A DNA stretch of 59,009 nt from Scleroderma bovista (Eukaryota > Basidiomycota > Agaricomycetes > Boletales > Sclerodermataceae): NCBI GenBank assembly GCA_037178675.1, contig JAYMGJ010000355.1, positions 1-59,009 on the forward strand, given 5' to 3'. Position 1 is the first letter of the stretch. Every line of letters starts with the position of its first letter. The position numbers were made by a program, and so were the translations under genes. Positions 32,790 to 45,566 of this stretch are shown piece after piece. A model generated the notes under the pieces. That model had not been told where the DNA came from, ran no database searches, and saw only the letters and a program-made list of their open reading frames with translations.

Positions 32790-34988
32790 ATGGTTGCTAC
32801 CAAGCGTGCTTGTAGGTTCTTCTCCCTCCGATCGACGTACATATTCCTCATCGTCTCCCTCATCGTGTCCACTCTTTACTTGTTCTCAATCTACTCCAAC
32901 CCACATGTCCAGGTATCGTCCTCCGCTATGGATGTCTCCTTCCTCTCAACCGACTGCTAACAACATGGTTCCATTCAGCAGCGATCCCATGAATTGGAGG
33001 AGCACATGTATGCAACTAATGGTTTGCTATTTGTAAACCCGAATGGCCCACATCCTATCTTCGAGTTGATGCACAAGGCAGAACGAGAATGGGAAACGAA
33101 AATCAAGCGTGCTAGCAAGACGCTGGATGAGGCTATCGTGGAATACAAGCGGCGTTACAAGCGCTCTCCCCCACTTGGTTTTGATAAGTGGTAAGTTCCA
33201 GCGCTTTTGATTCCATCACACCAGATTTTTTTACCCACGATACCGGTCGGAAAGGTGGGACTACAGTGTGAAACATAACGTCCAGCTCCCCGATGAATAC
33301 GATGAGATCTATTACGACCTCGAGCCTTTCTGGGGCGTCGATGCGGAAGATCTGGTCCATATCCAGGATGAGCTCGAGAAGGGGTTTGACATCACCACAG
33401 TTGCAAAGACCCCATCGAGTCCAGGGTTTGAGATAGTGGATACGACTGTCCGTGGCGATCCTGCGAGCGCTTTTCAGAGGATCAACGATATCCTGGATCT
33501 CATTAGTGACATCGAACATGAACTTCCTCCGATGCGCATTTCATTCTCGCATCATGATAATCCCAACATGCTCTCGGACTGGAGAATAAGAGCCATGGTA
33601 CTGGAAGCTGCGAGAATTGGGAAGAGTGCGAGCAATTACTTCGCCTTTGTCGAAGAAAAAACTAACGAGGAATTCTTGATTATACGCAGCCGTCAAGCAA
33701 GAGAACTTTCCCCCAATCCATAAAGTAGGTTGGATAGAGGCCTGCCATCCCACTTCCCCTGCGCGTCAGAACCCGCCCCTGCTCCCCCTGCCATCTCTGC
33801 ACACTGAACTTTCGTTCGCGCAATTACTCAACACGTCTTCGCCGAAATCTTTCATTGCTACGCATCGTGCTACGATGGATCCGTGCATGCACCCTGAGCT
33901 TCTGGTGACCCATGGTCAATTCCTCTCACACGGCAAAGGCCCCTATCCGCAACGTTCGCTGATGCCTCAATTCTCGTTATGCAAGACGTTGCTTCACCAT
34001 GATGTCCGTCCTCCCGTCCCTTATGGCTGGGTCTCTGATCTAGAGGCGAAGTGGGACCTTCCATGGGAGCAGAAAATGGACGAGAGGTTGAACTGGAGGG
34101 GGAGTACGACAGGTTTGTTTGCCTCGCCTGAAAATGCATGGAGGCACGCCCATCGATCTCGACTTGTTTCGCTTGCAAATGCAATCGAGGGCAACTTGAC
34201 AATCTTTTCGGTACCGAAGAACGAGTGGGAGATGGTTGGCGAACCGGAGGAGATAAAGATCGCAAGGGTGAATCCAGCTTGGATGGATGTTGCGTTTGTC
34301 GGCAAGCCGATTGTTTGTGATGATGCACGAGGAACATGTAGGGAAATGGAGGAGGCATGGGAGTTCAGGCGATCGCACAATCGGAAGGAGGAAGGCAGGT
34401 ACAAGTTCATAATCGATGTGAGTACTCGACAAACACATCATTTCAAGTGAAATGTAACCCACGATGTGGTCCACTTCCTGGGCATCCTTTGTGCCTGTAG
34501 GTCGACGGTAATGGGTGGTCGGGGCGGTTTCAACGTCTCATTACTAGTAATTCTCTCATTTTCAAAGCGACAATCTACCCCGAATGGTAAGCCGTCTTCG
34601 TTTCGCCTTGGCCGCTCTCGATGCGATCTCCTCGATCATGCAGGTACAGCTCTCGCATAGCTCCCTGGGTACACTATGTGCCCATCCAGATATCTTATGC
34701 AGACCTGTACGACACGCTTGCCTTCTTTCGTACACATGACGACTTGGCAGAGCGCATTGCGACACAAGGAAAGGAGTGGAGTCAGAACTTTTGGAGGAAA
34801 GAAGATATGGCAGCTTACCTATATCGGTAAGTCTGTATTTTCTATAGACAATATACTCTCGGATTAGTAATTGGTCATTAAACAGGCTATTACTAGAGTT
34901 TGCAAGAGTAACAAGCGTCGACCGTGATGCCATGTCTTACAGGGGATCAGTATATGAAGACAATTTCGACGATGACGATATATTGTGA
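32790..34988 (+). CDS. GT90 (CAP10-like) glycosyltransferase, copy 2
   Basis: Seven exons (32790-32912, 32979-33190, 33255-33625, 33690-34417, 34501-34586, 34644-34826, 34886-34988) encode 601 residues. All introns are at the same positions as in copy 1 and exons 3, 5 and 6 have identical lengths (371, 86 and 183 nt). Protein similarity is very high through the catalytic domain; the N-terminal membrane segment and the acidic C-terminus (VYEDNFDDDDIL) vary more. The 45 bp before the ATG are also alike. Duplication is therefore recent. Both copies have intact frames. The same Golgi CAP10-type role applies; donor and acceptor sugars cannot be read from the sequence. Confidence 0.88.
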
Positions 34989-35542
34989 TTCATCATTCGT
35001 TCTTCTCAATATCTTCTACCTTGGACCGCACTTTGTATCGGGACTGTTATATGTTGATCAAGGGATTCTTCGCCTTCTCTTCACCTTCTTTGACTTGGAT
35101 GACTTGGACTCATCTCAAGATGTAGTTAATATCAAGGCATCACAGTTAAGTAGGTAAATTGACTGCCACTGCATTTGTTTCGAGTTTGGTAGTACAGCCA
35201 ATTTATCAGTAATAAAGGTCTAATACTTTGCTAGTCAGACTGTCAGTGACTACTATAGCTCATGGTCCCCGAGCAGCCGAACTAACCCTTTGAGATCCTC
35301 CAGTCAGCAGTGGATTGCAATCTGTGAGGTCTTTATGTGTTGTTTGTCCAAATTCCGAATCGTTTGGTTCTGCCTTTCTACCCAATCTTCTATTGAGCCC
35401 AGAGGAGCTCACTCAATGTGCCGGAGCGTGTCACAACTCCTCGAGGTGATCTAGACTCGTGGTTGGGATGATCTCGACGTCTCACTCACAAATGGGAATG
35501 CATAGTATTTGGGTCGAGTAATACGATGATCAAAATACCAAA
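34989..35542. other. Convergent 3' flanks
   Basis: This holds the 3' end region of GT90 copy 2 and the sequence beyond the kinase pseudogene stop. No gene seen. Confidence 0.55.
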
Positions 35543-36862
35543 TTACGTGCCAACCACACGTAGTTCAAAGGGGCTCGTTGTAACACTCACCCGTCTCAAG
35601 AAATCGAGGTTCCACTCCGGATCTTGGTCCAACATTGGACTTCGCATTCCGCCCCTAGCCCATAACTTCTCGCCAATAAAGCCTCGGGCAGACTCAGCGA
35701 CAAAGCGAGCAGTAGGATTGTGTTTCTAGAGACATTCTATTAAGTGCCAAATATCGTCGTCCAGTCCGCGTTCCTTGCAAAGATGCTGTGGTAGCCGAGG
35801 TGGGCGATTACCAGCATTAATGTTACACTCATTTAACGTGGACTTCTCTCCACCGTATATCTAGATGTTGTAAGAATAGCTTGAGACAATTTGGCTGCTG
35901 CAGTCATACCTCGTAGATAACAACGCTGAAAGCAATCCTGGGTCCCATCAACAGTCATACTTGAATTTGCTTTGGTGTTGAAATCGCGGACATTGGAGAG
36001 CCCAAAATCTGCGATACATGCACGATGGGTGTTTGTGACGAAGATATTCCACTCAGCGAGATAAGATAGTTATAAATGAAATTGATGGCAACGACGCAGG
36101 ACTCACGTATTTCAGATCGCCGTGAACAATAGTAGGTTGCATCTTGTGCAGGTATTCCAGACCGCTTGCTATGTCATAAACCTAGACGGGTCCATATACG
36201 TTGGTCTCATGATGAGGGCCGAGCTGGTTGCACTCACCATGGGTAGACGATCTACTACACGGTGATTCTCTAACAAGTAAGAAGAGAGGTCGCCACGTTC
36301 CATCCACGGAGAAACGAGGCATAGATCACCATCCTTTCCTTTTAAAATACCATAAAATGGTAGGCAATTGGTGTGATTCACGTTTCGCCATAACACAGCT
36401 TCATGAGCGAAGTCCTGTGCAAGCTTAATAAAGTAAACTGATTATAACTCGGTGGAAATCACCTTTATCAGCTTATCGTAGCCTTGCTCCCGGTCTTTTA
36501 GCTTTTTAAAGCAACTGTTCGGCCAAGCAAAGAGCCCTGATATATAACCCCAAAATCACCTGCAACTTTCGTCCTGGCACGGTCACCGATGCCATTTATT
36601 TCCAGGCATGCTGGGTAAACCAGGCCTTTCCGCGTCAAGTGGATTACAGCACCAAGAAAACAGGGCCTATACCATTCATCAAATTCATGTGGGCGAAGAT
36701 CAAGTAGCTGTTAGTATGCGACGTCGATGAGCATAATAATTGCATGGCTAAACTGAAGTTGTACCGCCTGCAGCAAATCTATCATGGGCTGGCTGATGCC
36801 CTTGCTATCCTTGCTTTTCCAATTGTCTTGTAGAACGACTGCGCTCGATGCCGATCCATAAG
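35543..36862 (-). pseudogene. Protein kinase pseudogene (Agaricomycete Ser/Thr-Tyr-like type)
   Basis: Recognisable kinase parts in order: GDFGVIYQGSLLGRTVALK (glycine loop and catalytic Lys), HEAVLWRNVNHTNCLPFYGIL, LCLVSPWMERGDLSSYL, YDIASGLEYLH, IVHGDLK (HRD equivalent), IADFGLSNVRD (DFG), then IYGGEKSTLNE and a C-lobe end stopping at 35543. Lesions: one base is missing in a run of T at 36503-36507 (coding LKKLKDREQG needs one more A); around 35935-35960 the activation loop jumps from DGTQ to IAFSVVIYEIY, deleting the APE region and shifting frame; and a TAG (35728-35726) interrupts the C-lobe. Introns such as 36118-36050 still look normal. The 5' end is unclear; NWKSKDSKGISQPMIDLLQA at about 36770-36830 is probably an upstream exon. 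Confidence 0.8.
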
Positions 36863-37852
36863 GTACGAAGCCACTTGAGCCCCAAATTATTAAGGTGCTG
36901 TGTGTCTAGAATATGCAATTGGCTGTTGCATACCAGATTCTGGTTGCAAGTGTGGCTATCAACAGGCGACTGGAAGACCGCTTGAACCACTAGTGCAGAG
37001 GCGGAAGTATAATACTCGCCCGTAGATAAAGACGATAAAGGAAGTCCCGGATATTAGCGTAATGCAGAATGCACCACTCTTCGCCTCTCAGTTGATACGT
37101 TCGCAGGTTCGTCTTGAAATGCCAAAGGCTGTGTGATCGGTGTTAAAAGTGCGGATTTATTAAAAGATGTCAAAGGCTTCACCGGTCATCATCGGGGGAA
37201 CAAAGGCTAAGATGAAGGAAAACAAGGGTCGTCAATGCCTGGATAACCAATCGAAACCTCGGTTTGCGTTTTCGACTAAACCTAAAACACTTACCGGAAA
37301 TACATGGGTAGTACGGGTATACTCGTAACACGCCTCGCGAACCCCGTTGGACAACCCATCAAAAACGCGAACCATATCTTGCACATCATACCTGACTGCC
37401 TTCTTCAGCGCCACAACGGTTTTCTTGGGCTAATCTGTGCGAATAACCCGAGAACAGACCACATCGTCGACAATAACATAATTAGATCGCTAAGCTGCGT
37501 CCTTTTTCAACCAATCCGAAAACAGTGTGCTTTCCTCTCCTTGAACAGGTTCCAGGGAAGGTGTATTAGATACTGCAGTCTGAGCAGCGGTCTTGGGAGG
37601 AATATTTGAAACACGATTTGGCATTTCCGGCCCGGGAGATGGCCATTGGAACCTGAATTAGGCACTTGTAAAGGTTGCTCAGATCTGTCGCCGAGGGGGG
37701 AGAAGTCAATGTATTTTGTAGTAGTAGTAAGTTGCAATATTGCCAGGGCACGGTTTAAAAAAAATGCAACAGAGGTCAACGCAGTACAGAATTCGGTAAG
37801 TAAACATGATTCAAACGACGCACGCACACAACGACCAGATTGGATACCGCCA
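36863..37852. other. Region between two kinase genes, possible exon fragment
   Basis: A minus-strand frame at 37297-37414 (VALKKAVRYDVQDMVRVFDG) ends at a good donor (gtaagtg) and may be a 5' exon of the dead kinase, but I could not link it. The remainder shows no coding signal. Confidence 0.35.
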
Positions 37853-40509
37853 TCAATCATCGTTTCTAAGAGATCGAGACCTCTTCTTCGTCTGAGAAGG
37901 TCCGGCCTTTTTCCCAAGCACTGGCACCTCCAAATTCCCTTTCTTCAACAGGCCCATAAACTCGTTGCGAGCGCTCTCGATGACTTCTCTGGATGGCGGG
38001 CCATCAAACTCAGGTTCGATTCCATCCCTCATTTCCTTGATAATGTCGATAACGACCTTGTACGTGGTAGGTGTGGGGGGAAGGTACTGCGCCCTACCGC
38101 CTCGGGGTCTGTTTTTATCCAGCCTCCAAACAAATAACTTGGTAAGTTCAATGAACCCTTCCTTGACTGACGCATGTTTTGAGAAGTACGGGCTCAAGTA
38201 ATCAGCAAAATGATCCTCTTCTCTCAACATCATGGCCTTGGACCACGCAACCTCCCTTATTGAAATAGAATGGAGCCCAGGGCGTGCCCAGGAGGGTGGG
38301 ATGTCTATGGTAGGGTTCTCAGCGGTGGGGCCAGGGAGAGTTTCGGATGTGGAGGGATATAGTGCACTGGGGGTGGTCATAGCTGGCTTTCTGAGGGAGG
38401 TTTTACCCTTTCGCGATGATTTGGCACCTGCTCCTGATATGATATCGCCCAGTTTGACACGTTTCGTCGTAGAGTTCTGGTAATCTGCTTTTTCGAACGC
38501 TTTGCATCCAAATCGCCTTCTGTTAAACGGCCCATCCAGGTTGATGCACAAGACCCACATCAGCCACACGAAGGCCTCCAAGTCGTGCTGTACGGTGTGC
38601 CCGGTAAACTCACCGGCCCAGTCGTCAATGGCATCCCATGCCATGATCTGTTGTGCCTGGAAAGGAAAAGTGCCCTGTAGTGATGGTATTTCGGTATAAG
38701 CTTGTCTCTACTGCAAATGATAACTTACCGTGATGAAACACGAATGATCCCTTTCACTAGTTCTCTTTCCGCTGACGTCCGCGGCATATCCCCAGTCGCC
38801 GAGCAGGCCTGTCCGCTTGGGGTACCATCCTGGTCCTTTGTCCGTCGGCCAGTCAGGTACAGCAAATTCAGGTTCAGGTCTTGGGATGCGCATCCATACG
38901 TTGGTGTCGCTGACGTCGCACTGAAGGACCTTCCTGCGAACATAACCGTTGAAATGTCCTATCAATACTTATTAGTGTTAGTTCATCGCCATGACATACA
39001 GACTTACCGCTTAACGCCCCCATCATTGTGTTGAAGAATTCTCTAGCACAACAAAACCAAGTAATACCAATTCCACACTCTAAAAATGCAGCTCTTGAAT
39101 GTTGGCGATTCTCATAGTCCTTGAACTCTGATACCGAAGGTGGAAGACCGAGTAGCATCCAAGTCGTTTCCGGAACCAACTCTCCAGAACGATCTGGACG
39201 CTGCACCTCATCCCAATACAGGAGCGTAGGGATACCTTTGAGGCTACCGGGGTGATTCGGTTCGTCGAAAACAGGGTTGTCGAAGATATGGTACACGTCC
39301 AGGTCGCCAAATATCGCTTCATCTTCGGGGCTCCTGACCTCCGCAGAAAACTGAAGGTCGTCGCGGGACTCGTCTTGCAGGAGGCGATGAAGACTGGCGT
39401 CATTTTCCCACCCATTCGGAAGCCAACAATCTTTCAGGACATAATAATGATGTTTTTGGTCTTCAACCAGCCAGATGCGGGTCCCTCTACCTTTGAGGCC
39501 GTATGCCATGAAAAGTGGACAGATAAACGTGAGAACGGCCTCGATGGGGCAGCGCAGTGTCACCTGCTTGCGGGGGATATCCCCTATCTTCACATCCGCT
39601 ATCCCACTATCAAGCCCAAGCCAAAGGAGAGAATTCGATCCGCCCAGACACATAGAGATTAAGAGACGGACGAATAATGCGGGGTGAACATCTATGTCGA
39701 TGCACTCTGACACTCGTGCTCCTCCCCTGGTATAGTGGAAAATGGTAAGGGTACTGCCGCGCAGAGAGAAGGCGACGTAGAAGCAACGATTGACTTGCTT
39801 CCACATACAGAAAAAACCGAGCTCCGCAGCCTGTGCCTGGGCTAGAGTACGGAGTGAAGTGGAGTCGGTGTATTTGACCTCGCACGAAGTGATATCCTCG
39901 AAATGGATGCTGTTCTGCTCTGCCTGGTCCGCAAGGTCGACCGGAAGAAGAACAAGGTCGGGCTTGCGTAAACCTTCGATAAGGCTGTTTGGCGAGCTAG
40001 CCCACTTGTGCAACAATCGAGCGTTCTGCAAGTCGGGGCTGTCAGGAAACTCGTCTCTCACTATCTTTAGAATCTGATTGCAAGAAATCGCTATCATTGT
40101 CTGTACTCGACAAAATATAAAGTGCGGCGTACCTCCTCTAACAGGCCATTTAGCCATGTAACCTTGCAAGCCTGGGCTTCTGAATCATTCCTCGGCGCCT
40201 CCTTCGCATGGAGGTTGGCATCTTTCCACACATCGACTCCCACCCCAACATAGCCTCCTTCAATGAGTTTCTTCATGATTATGTCTAGAACCTCCATGGT
40301 AAATGCAGCGGGCAAGCCTTCTCCAATCCATTTGACCGCCTCGTCATGTTCCACCGTGATCTCCAAGTTTGCTTCGCTCTTGAGGGTATCTTGCATGAGG
40401 ACCTGTCTGGTCTCCACAGTGTCTGAAAAATCAGGCTCCTTCACAGCCTCTACTTCGAGTGTGAGGCGGCATCCTAGGGGTATTAGTGGAAAAGACCGAG
40501 TGGCTATGC
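37853..40509 (-). CDS. FunK1 fungal-type protein kinase, 5' end lost at a foldback
   Basis: Exons (minus): from about 40473 to 40133, 40073-39008, 38958-38729 and 38674-37853, all GT-AG and in phase. The catalytic part shows VLQCDVSDTNVWMRI (catalytic Asp in place of HRD, with the metal-binding Asn), GLLGDWGYAADV (DFG equivalent region), GTFPFQAQQIM and HTVQHDLEAFVWLMWVLC, all characteristic of the FunK1 group expanded in mushroom-forming fungi. A Lys/Arg/Ser-rich end (KKRSRSLRNDD) follows. The first exon begins at a good 3' splice site (actaat then cccctag at 40474), so upstream exons once existed, but that junction lies within the inverted repeat and nothing upstream continues the gene. The first usable ATG is 40396. 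The product may be N-terminally truncated or dead. Confidence 0.78.
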
Positions 40510-40621
40510 GGAAGTTCAAACACCGCCAACCTTAAATACCTTGCATAGCCACTCGGTCTTTTCTACTAATACCCCTAGGATGCCGCCTCACACTCGAAGT
40601 AGAGGCTGTGAAGGAGCCTGA
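40431..40621. repeat. Near-perfect foldback inverted repeat, 79-bp arms
   Basis: The left arm 40431-40509 and right arm 40543-40621 are reverse complements at 78 of 79 positions (one G/A difference), separated by a 33-nt spacer. The arms contain the 3' splice site and first codons of the FunK1 exon, so one arm is the original and the other an inverted copy. Similarity continues a few bases outward with one indel. A transcript across it would form a long hairpin. Confidence 0.95.
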
Positions 40622-40777
40622 TATTCAGTACGAAAACTTTCGAGTAGTATTGACTACCAAATGATGCTCGTGAGCTGTGTAAAAGTGCCAAGTACATTAA
40701 AAGAGAGGACACATGAGTATATACCATTGAAGTGAAGCAAATGAGGAGGCAAAATAGAGCTCAAAAATAGTGGGAAT

Positions 40778-40845
40778 GGGGGGGCTTGAATCCAGACTCA
40801 ATGACCTGACAGTGAGACACTTATACTAGTCTATAATTCGGAAGG
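40778..40845 (-). other. tRNA-like sequence (possible Pol III element remnant)
   Basis: On the minus strand GACTAGTATAAGTG resembles an A box and GGATTCAAGCC resembles a B box (consensus GGTTCRANTCC), about 40 nt apart, as in tRNAs and tRNA-derived SINEs. The T arm and acceptor do not pair well, so it is not a working tRNA. Confidence 0.25.
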
Positions 40846-40894
40846 CTGAGATTCAGAGACGCTTAAGTCGCTCCCCCTTTCTCTTTATAACTCT

Positions 40895-41225
40895 CTTGTG
40901 GACCATGTAGGTACAACTCTCGCCTAGTCACTATGTACTGATCAAGATACCTTATGCCGATTGTGCACTCGCGACACTGGACGACATGGTAGCGCACCGT
41001 GATTGCACATGCAACACAAGGGAAGGAGAGGAGCATTATGTGCTGTATACAGCGTTGTGGTGTAATCTCGATCATTTGATCATGTAGGGGTACTACTGGA
41101 GTATGCAAGTATCAACCCCCGATGCGATGTCTTACAAGTGTACGAGGATAATTTCAATGGTGACAATCTACGACTCTTCATTTGTTCGTTCTCTCCTGTC
41201 TTGCACCAACGTCTTGGGCCACAAT
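40895..41225 (+). pseudogene. Decayed 3' end of a third GT90 gene
   Basis: The stretch from about 40905 aligns base by base with the last intron boundary and exon 6 of GT90 copies 1 and 2 (GGTACA-CTCTCGC-TAG, then ATGC-GA, GCAACACAAGG-AAGGAG). From about 41085 a second block matches exon 7 and the 3' flank (ATGTCTTACAAG, GAGGATAATTTCAATG, TTGGGCCACA). Indels and stops destroy the frame. The orientation is the same as the two intact copies 6-11 kb upstream. Only the 3' end remains. Confidence 0.75.
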
Positions 41226-41343
41226 GGAATCTAACAGTTTCATACTAGCTGTTCACTCACTTTTCGATATAAAGGCAATAATCCGGGGAGGTCGAGAAAT
41301 CATCCATACCAGCAGAGTAGAAGGTGACGCTATCCACGAGTCA

Positions 41344-42522
<1,179 letters not shown>

Positions 42523-43489
42523 GGATCGTGGCAGGCTGAGGATGTGTATGCCTATTTGGCTATTCAGCAGAGATTTCTCTTGTGGCGATCCTTTCTAAGA
42601 CCAACCAATATGTAATTTTTGGACCACAAGAGATGCTGGCAATGATGTTGTGCGGCAAAGGCTTGCAGATCAGGTCGGAGACACTTTCCCTCCGACTCCC
42701 GCGGTCCCCATGTCAATTACCATCTCAACCTAATTCCGTCCTCTCAGTCCTTTTGTGGTTGCTTGATATGATGGCATCTATGTGTGTTTGTATGTATTCT
42801 GGCAATTTATTGTAGGAGCGGTGCTGATAACGGTGGATTTATAAAGTTTCGACCAACCGTGAACACGGTGGATCCTGCCAGGACCCAGTTCGGGATTAAA
42901 TTCAGGTCGACTCTTCTCCGTACCTGTGCGTGCTTATTCTATTTAGTACCAACTTCCCTGTCTGTTAGCGGTCGGTCAATGTTATCCTCCGGTGATGACA
43001 CCGTTTAGGCTGTCGCCACTAGCTTGGCCTTTCCCCTTGATTTGTGTCCCCAACACGCCGCAGTCATCCCCACTGCGCATTGGCACTGGCACCCTGCCAC
43101 CGACTGGAACCAGGCTGTTCGAACGTCTGGTGCAGACGTGGCAAAGGCAGGACAGTTTGCTTGTTGTGCGTTGCTTTCGAGTCAGTCCAATAGGAATGTA
43201 TCCCTTACCAGAATTCCCCAACTATAGATACCTATTTGACGCAAGACGCACAGATTGTTGTAAGCAATTAGATTATGGAGTTGGGAGCGGTTCAACACTC
43301 AAGCTGTCTTCCATGTACCGTGGTTCCACTTCCTAGAAAACCCTTCAGAGCAGAATTGCCGCGTTGCTCTTATCCCTGCATTTTTAACTCGATAGATGTC
43401 AGTTCTTTCTTTGTCATCGCATCCCAATAATCATGATCGTTCTATTACCACATTGCGGTTAGTTGACACAGTCAATAACAGCCCTTTTC
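42523..43489. promoter_or_regulatory. Shared divergent promoter region, BUD32 / flavin oxidoreductase
   Basis: Nearly 1 kb with no supported gene. Overlapping frames at 42982-43336 on both strands look like chance. AT-rich patches precede the plus-strand gene. Confidence 0.45.
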
Positions 43490-45403
43490 ATGATGAATAC
43501 ATTTCCGGCGCACACGCAAGGGTCCCAAACACCCTTTCGTACAGGGTTGGACTATAACCAAGATAGGGGACATCGGACGTGGGCACAGATTCATGAGCGC
43601 GTTCCAGACGTCCAAACTTACTTGGAATATCAACATTTCCAATACGGTATCCAAGGACAATACCCCGCACCTTCCGTGCCATCCCACCTGTCTTTTCCCA
43701 TGTCTGTTCCAGCCACTGCTCACCACCCAGATACATTCAATATGATGCAAAATGTGAATATGACAGACCCCGCAGTACTTGGCCAGTCGGTGACGTTCCC
43801 ATTCAGTGAAAAGGTAGCCAAGAATAGCGTACTGAAGAGTGCCATGTCCGAACGCCTTGCTACATTTTCCCCTGGCGACCCTAAGGAGCGGGGTCAGCCT
43901 ACGGAAGAGCTCATCAGGCTCTACGAGACTTGGGCCACAGGAGGGATAGGTACGCTATGTCCCACTGACATTTGGTTGTGATGCTGAAGGGAAATACCTA
44001 CCATAGGTATCATCATCACAGGAAACATCCAGATCAAGAAGGATCATCTGGAAGCCACAGGTAAGACATTTCTCTTCATTCCTAGGATCTTTTCACTCAT
44101 TCTTACACTCAGGGAATGCGATCATAGACAAAGATCTTCCCTCTGACTACCTTGAGTACTACCGGACACTCGCCCGCGCCGCCAAGACGTGCGGAAGTCT
44201 AGTCCTTGGACAGCTTAGCCACCCAGGTCGACAGGCCTCCCTCACTATCCAATCGTACCCAGAGTCGGCCTCAGATATTGAACACCCGTCCATGGCGGGT
44301 GTATTATTCGCCAGGCCAACGCCCCTGACGAAGGAAGGGATCAGGGACGTCGTGCAACGCTTCGCATATGCCGCTTCGGTCTTGCACGCAGCAAGATTCG
44401 ACGGTATACAGGTAAAATACCAGTCATACAGAAAACTGTTCTGTCATAGTTCACGCGATCGTCCCACAGCTGCATGCAGCCCACGGGTACCTCCTCCACC
44501 AATTCCTTTCTCTTCGGACCAACAAACGTACAGACGAATACGGCGGCGTCTTGCTCTCTAATCGCGCACGCCTCCTGCTCGAGATAATCGCTGAGATCAG
44601 GCGCGCCGTGAACGACCCTACGTTCATGGTTTCTGTCAAGCTTAACTGTCGGGACTTACTGTATCCCCACGACGTATCCGAGGAAGAATCGATCGCACTA
44701 GTCAAGATGCTCGAGAGTGCTGGGGTTGATCTTGTCGAGGTTAGCGGAGGCACATATGAAACCCCGCAGTCCTCTGAGCACGATCGTAACGTAGGTTGCT
44801 TGATTGCCTTGATTTCCCATCTTTATTTATCGTATAGACAAAAACACATCCGTAGAGTCACTCGCAAAGATCCTCACAAGAAGCCTACTTTATCGACTTT
44901 GCAAATCGCCTCCGTCCACACCTCTTCCATACAAAGATCTGCGTGACAGGGGGTTTCAGGAGCGCCTCTGCGATGGCAGACGCAATCCGTAGTGGTTTGA
45001 CAGACGGTAGGTGCAGTCTTTATCATGGTCGAAAGGAATTAACCCGTGCCTGTTTGCCCAGTTGTCGGCCTGGCACGCCCTCTCGCAGCGGAACCATTTC
45101 TAGTGGCAGAGATGCTGAATGGCACCAAGTCACGCGCCAAAGAAGATAAATTGCCTCCAAGCCAAATACTTCGTGTAGGTTATTTCCTGTGCGCTGCAAT
45201 AAACTACCTACCCTGACAACCCGATGCATTGCGACGAGTAGATAGCAGCAGCAGCAGCCCAAATAGCTGAGATCGGAAATGGCTATGACATTACTGATTT
45301 CAATAGCGCATTCAATGTATCCCGGTTTGTGGCAAGACTGCAAAAAGAGATTCCCACTGCGATGTCTGAAGCGTTTGCTAGCGGACCAGCCATGTCTTTT
45401 TAG
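43490..45403 (+). CDS. OYE-like NADH:flavin oxidoreductase
   Basis: Seven exons (43490-43949, 44007-44060, 44113-44411, 44470-44790, 44856-45006, 45062-45172, 45246-45403) encode 517 residues. The TIM-barrel of the old yellow enzyme family is clear: [45 protein letters not shown] (FMN and substrate pocket), [65 protein letters not shown] and [13 protein letters not shown] (phosphate binding). Such enzymes reduce activated C=C bonds with NAD(P)H and FMN. About 90 extra residues rich in Gln, His and Pro precede the barrel if translation starts at 43490; a start at 43741-43759 ([12 protein letters not shown]) would give a standard length. The [14 protein letters not shown] motif ends in SL here. 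The junction at 45173-45245 is the least certain. Confidence 0.87.
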
Positions 45404-45566
45404 GGCCGTAATAACTAGATTTTGCAGACTTGTCTCCTACTGGAAATTTGAAATTACCTGACATCCATACAATGCGCTTGTGTACGTGTTGATACCATAC
45501 ATCATCTTACAGCGCCACGGTTTCATCTTTGTGGCCGTACTCTGTGGGATGCAACACCTCCGCAGC

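Noticed and set aside
32994..33194. Separate small gene starting at 32994
   Set aside because: The first codon is TTG; this is exon 2 of GT90 copy 2.
33626..33720. GT90 copy 2 frame continuing to a stop at 33720
   Set aside because: A 64-nt intron starting at 33626 (branch actaac) restores the conserved downstream domain; copy 1 has the same junction with an 11-nt shorter intron.
40397..40519. Start of the FunK1 protein at 40519
   Set aside because: The codon there is TTG, not ATG, and lies in the spacer of the inverted repeat; a 3' splice site at 40474 marks the real exon edge.
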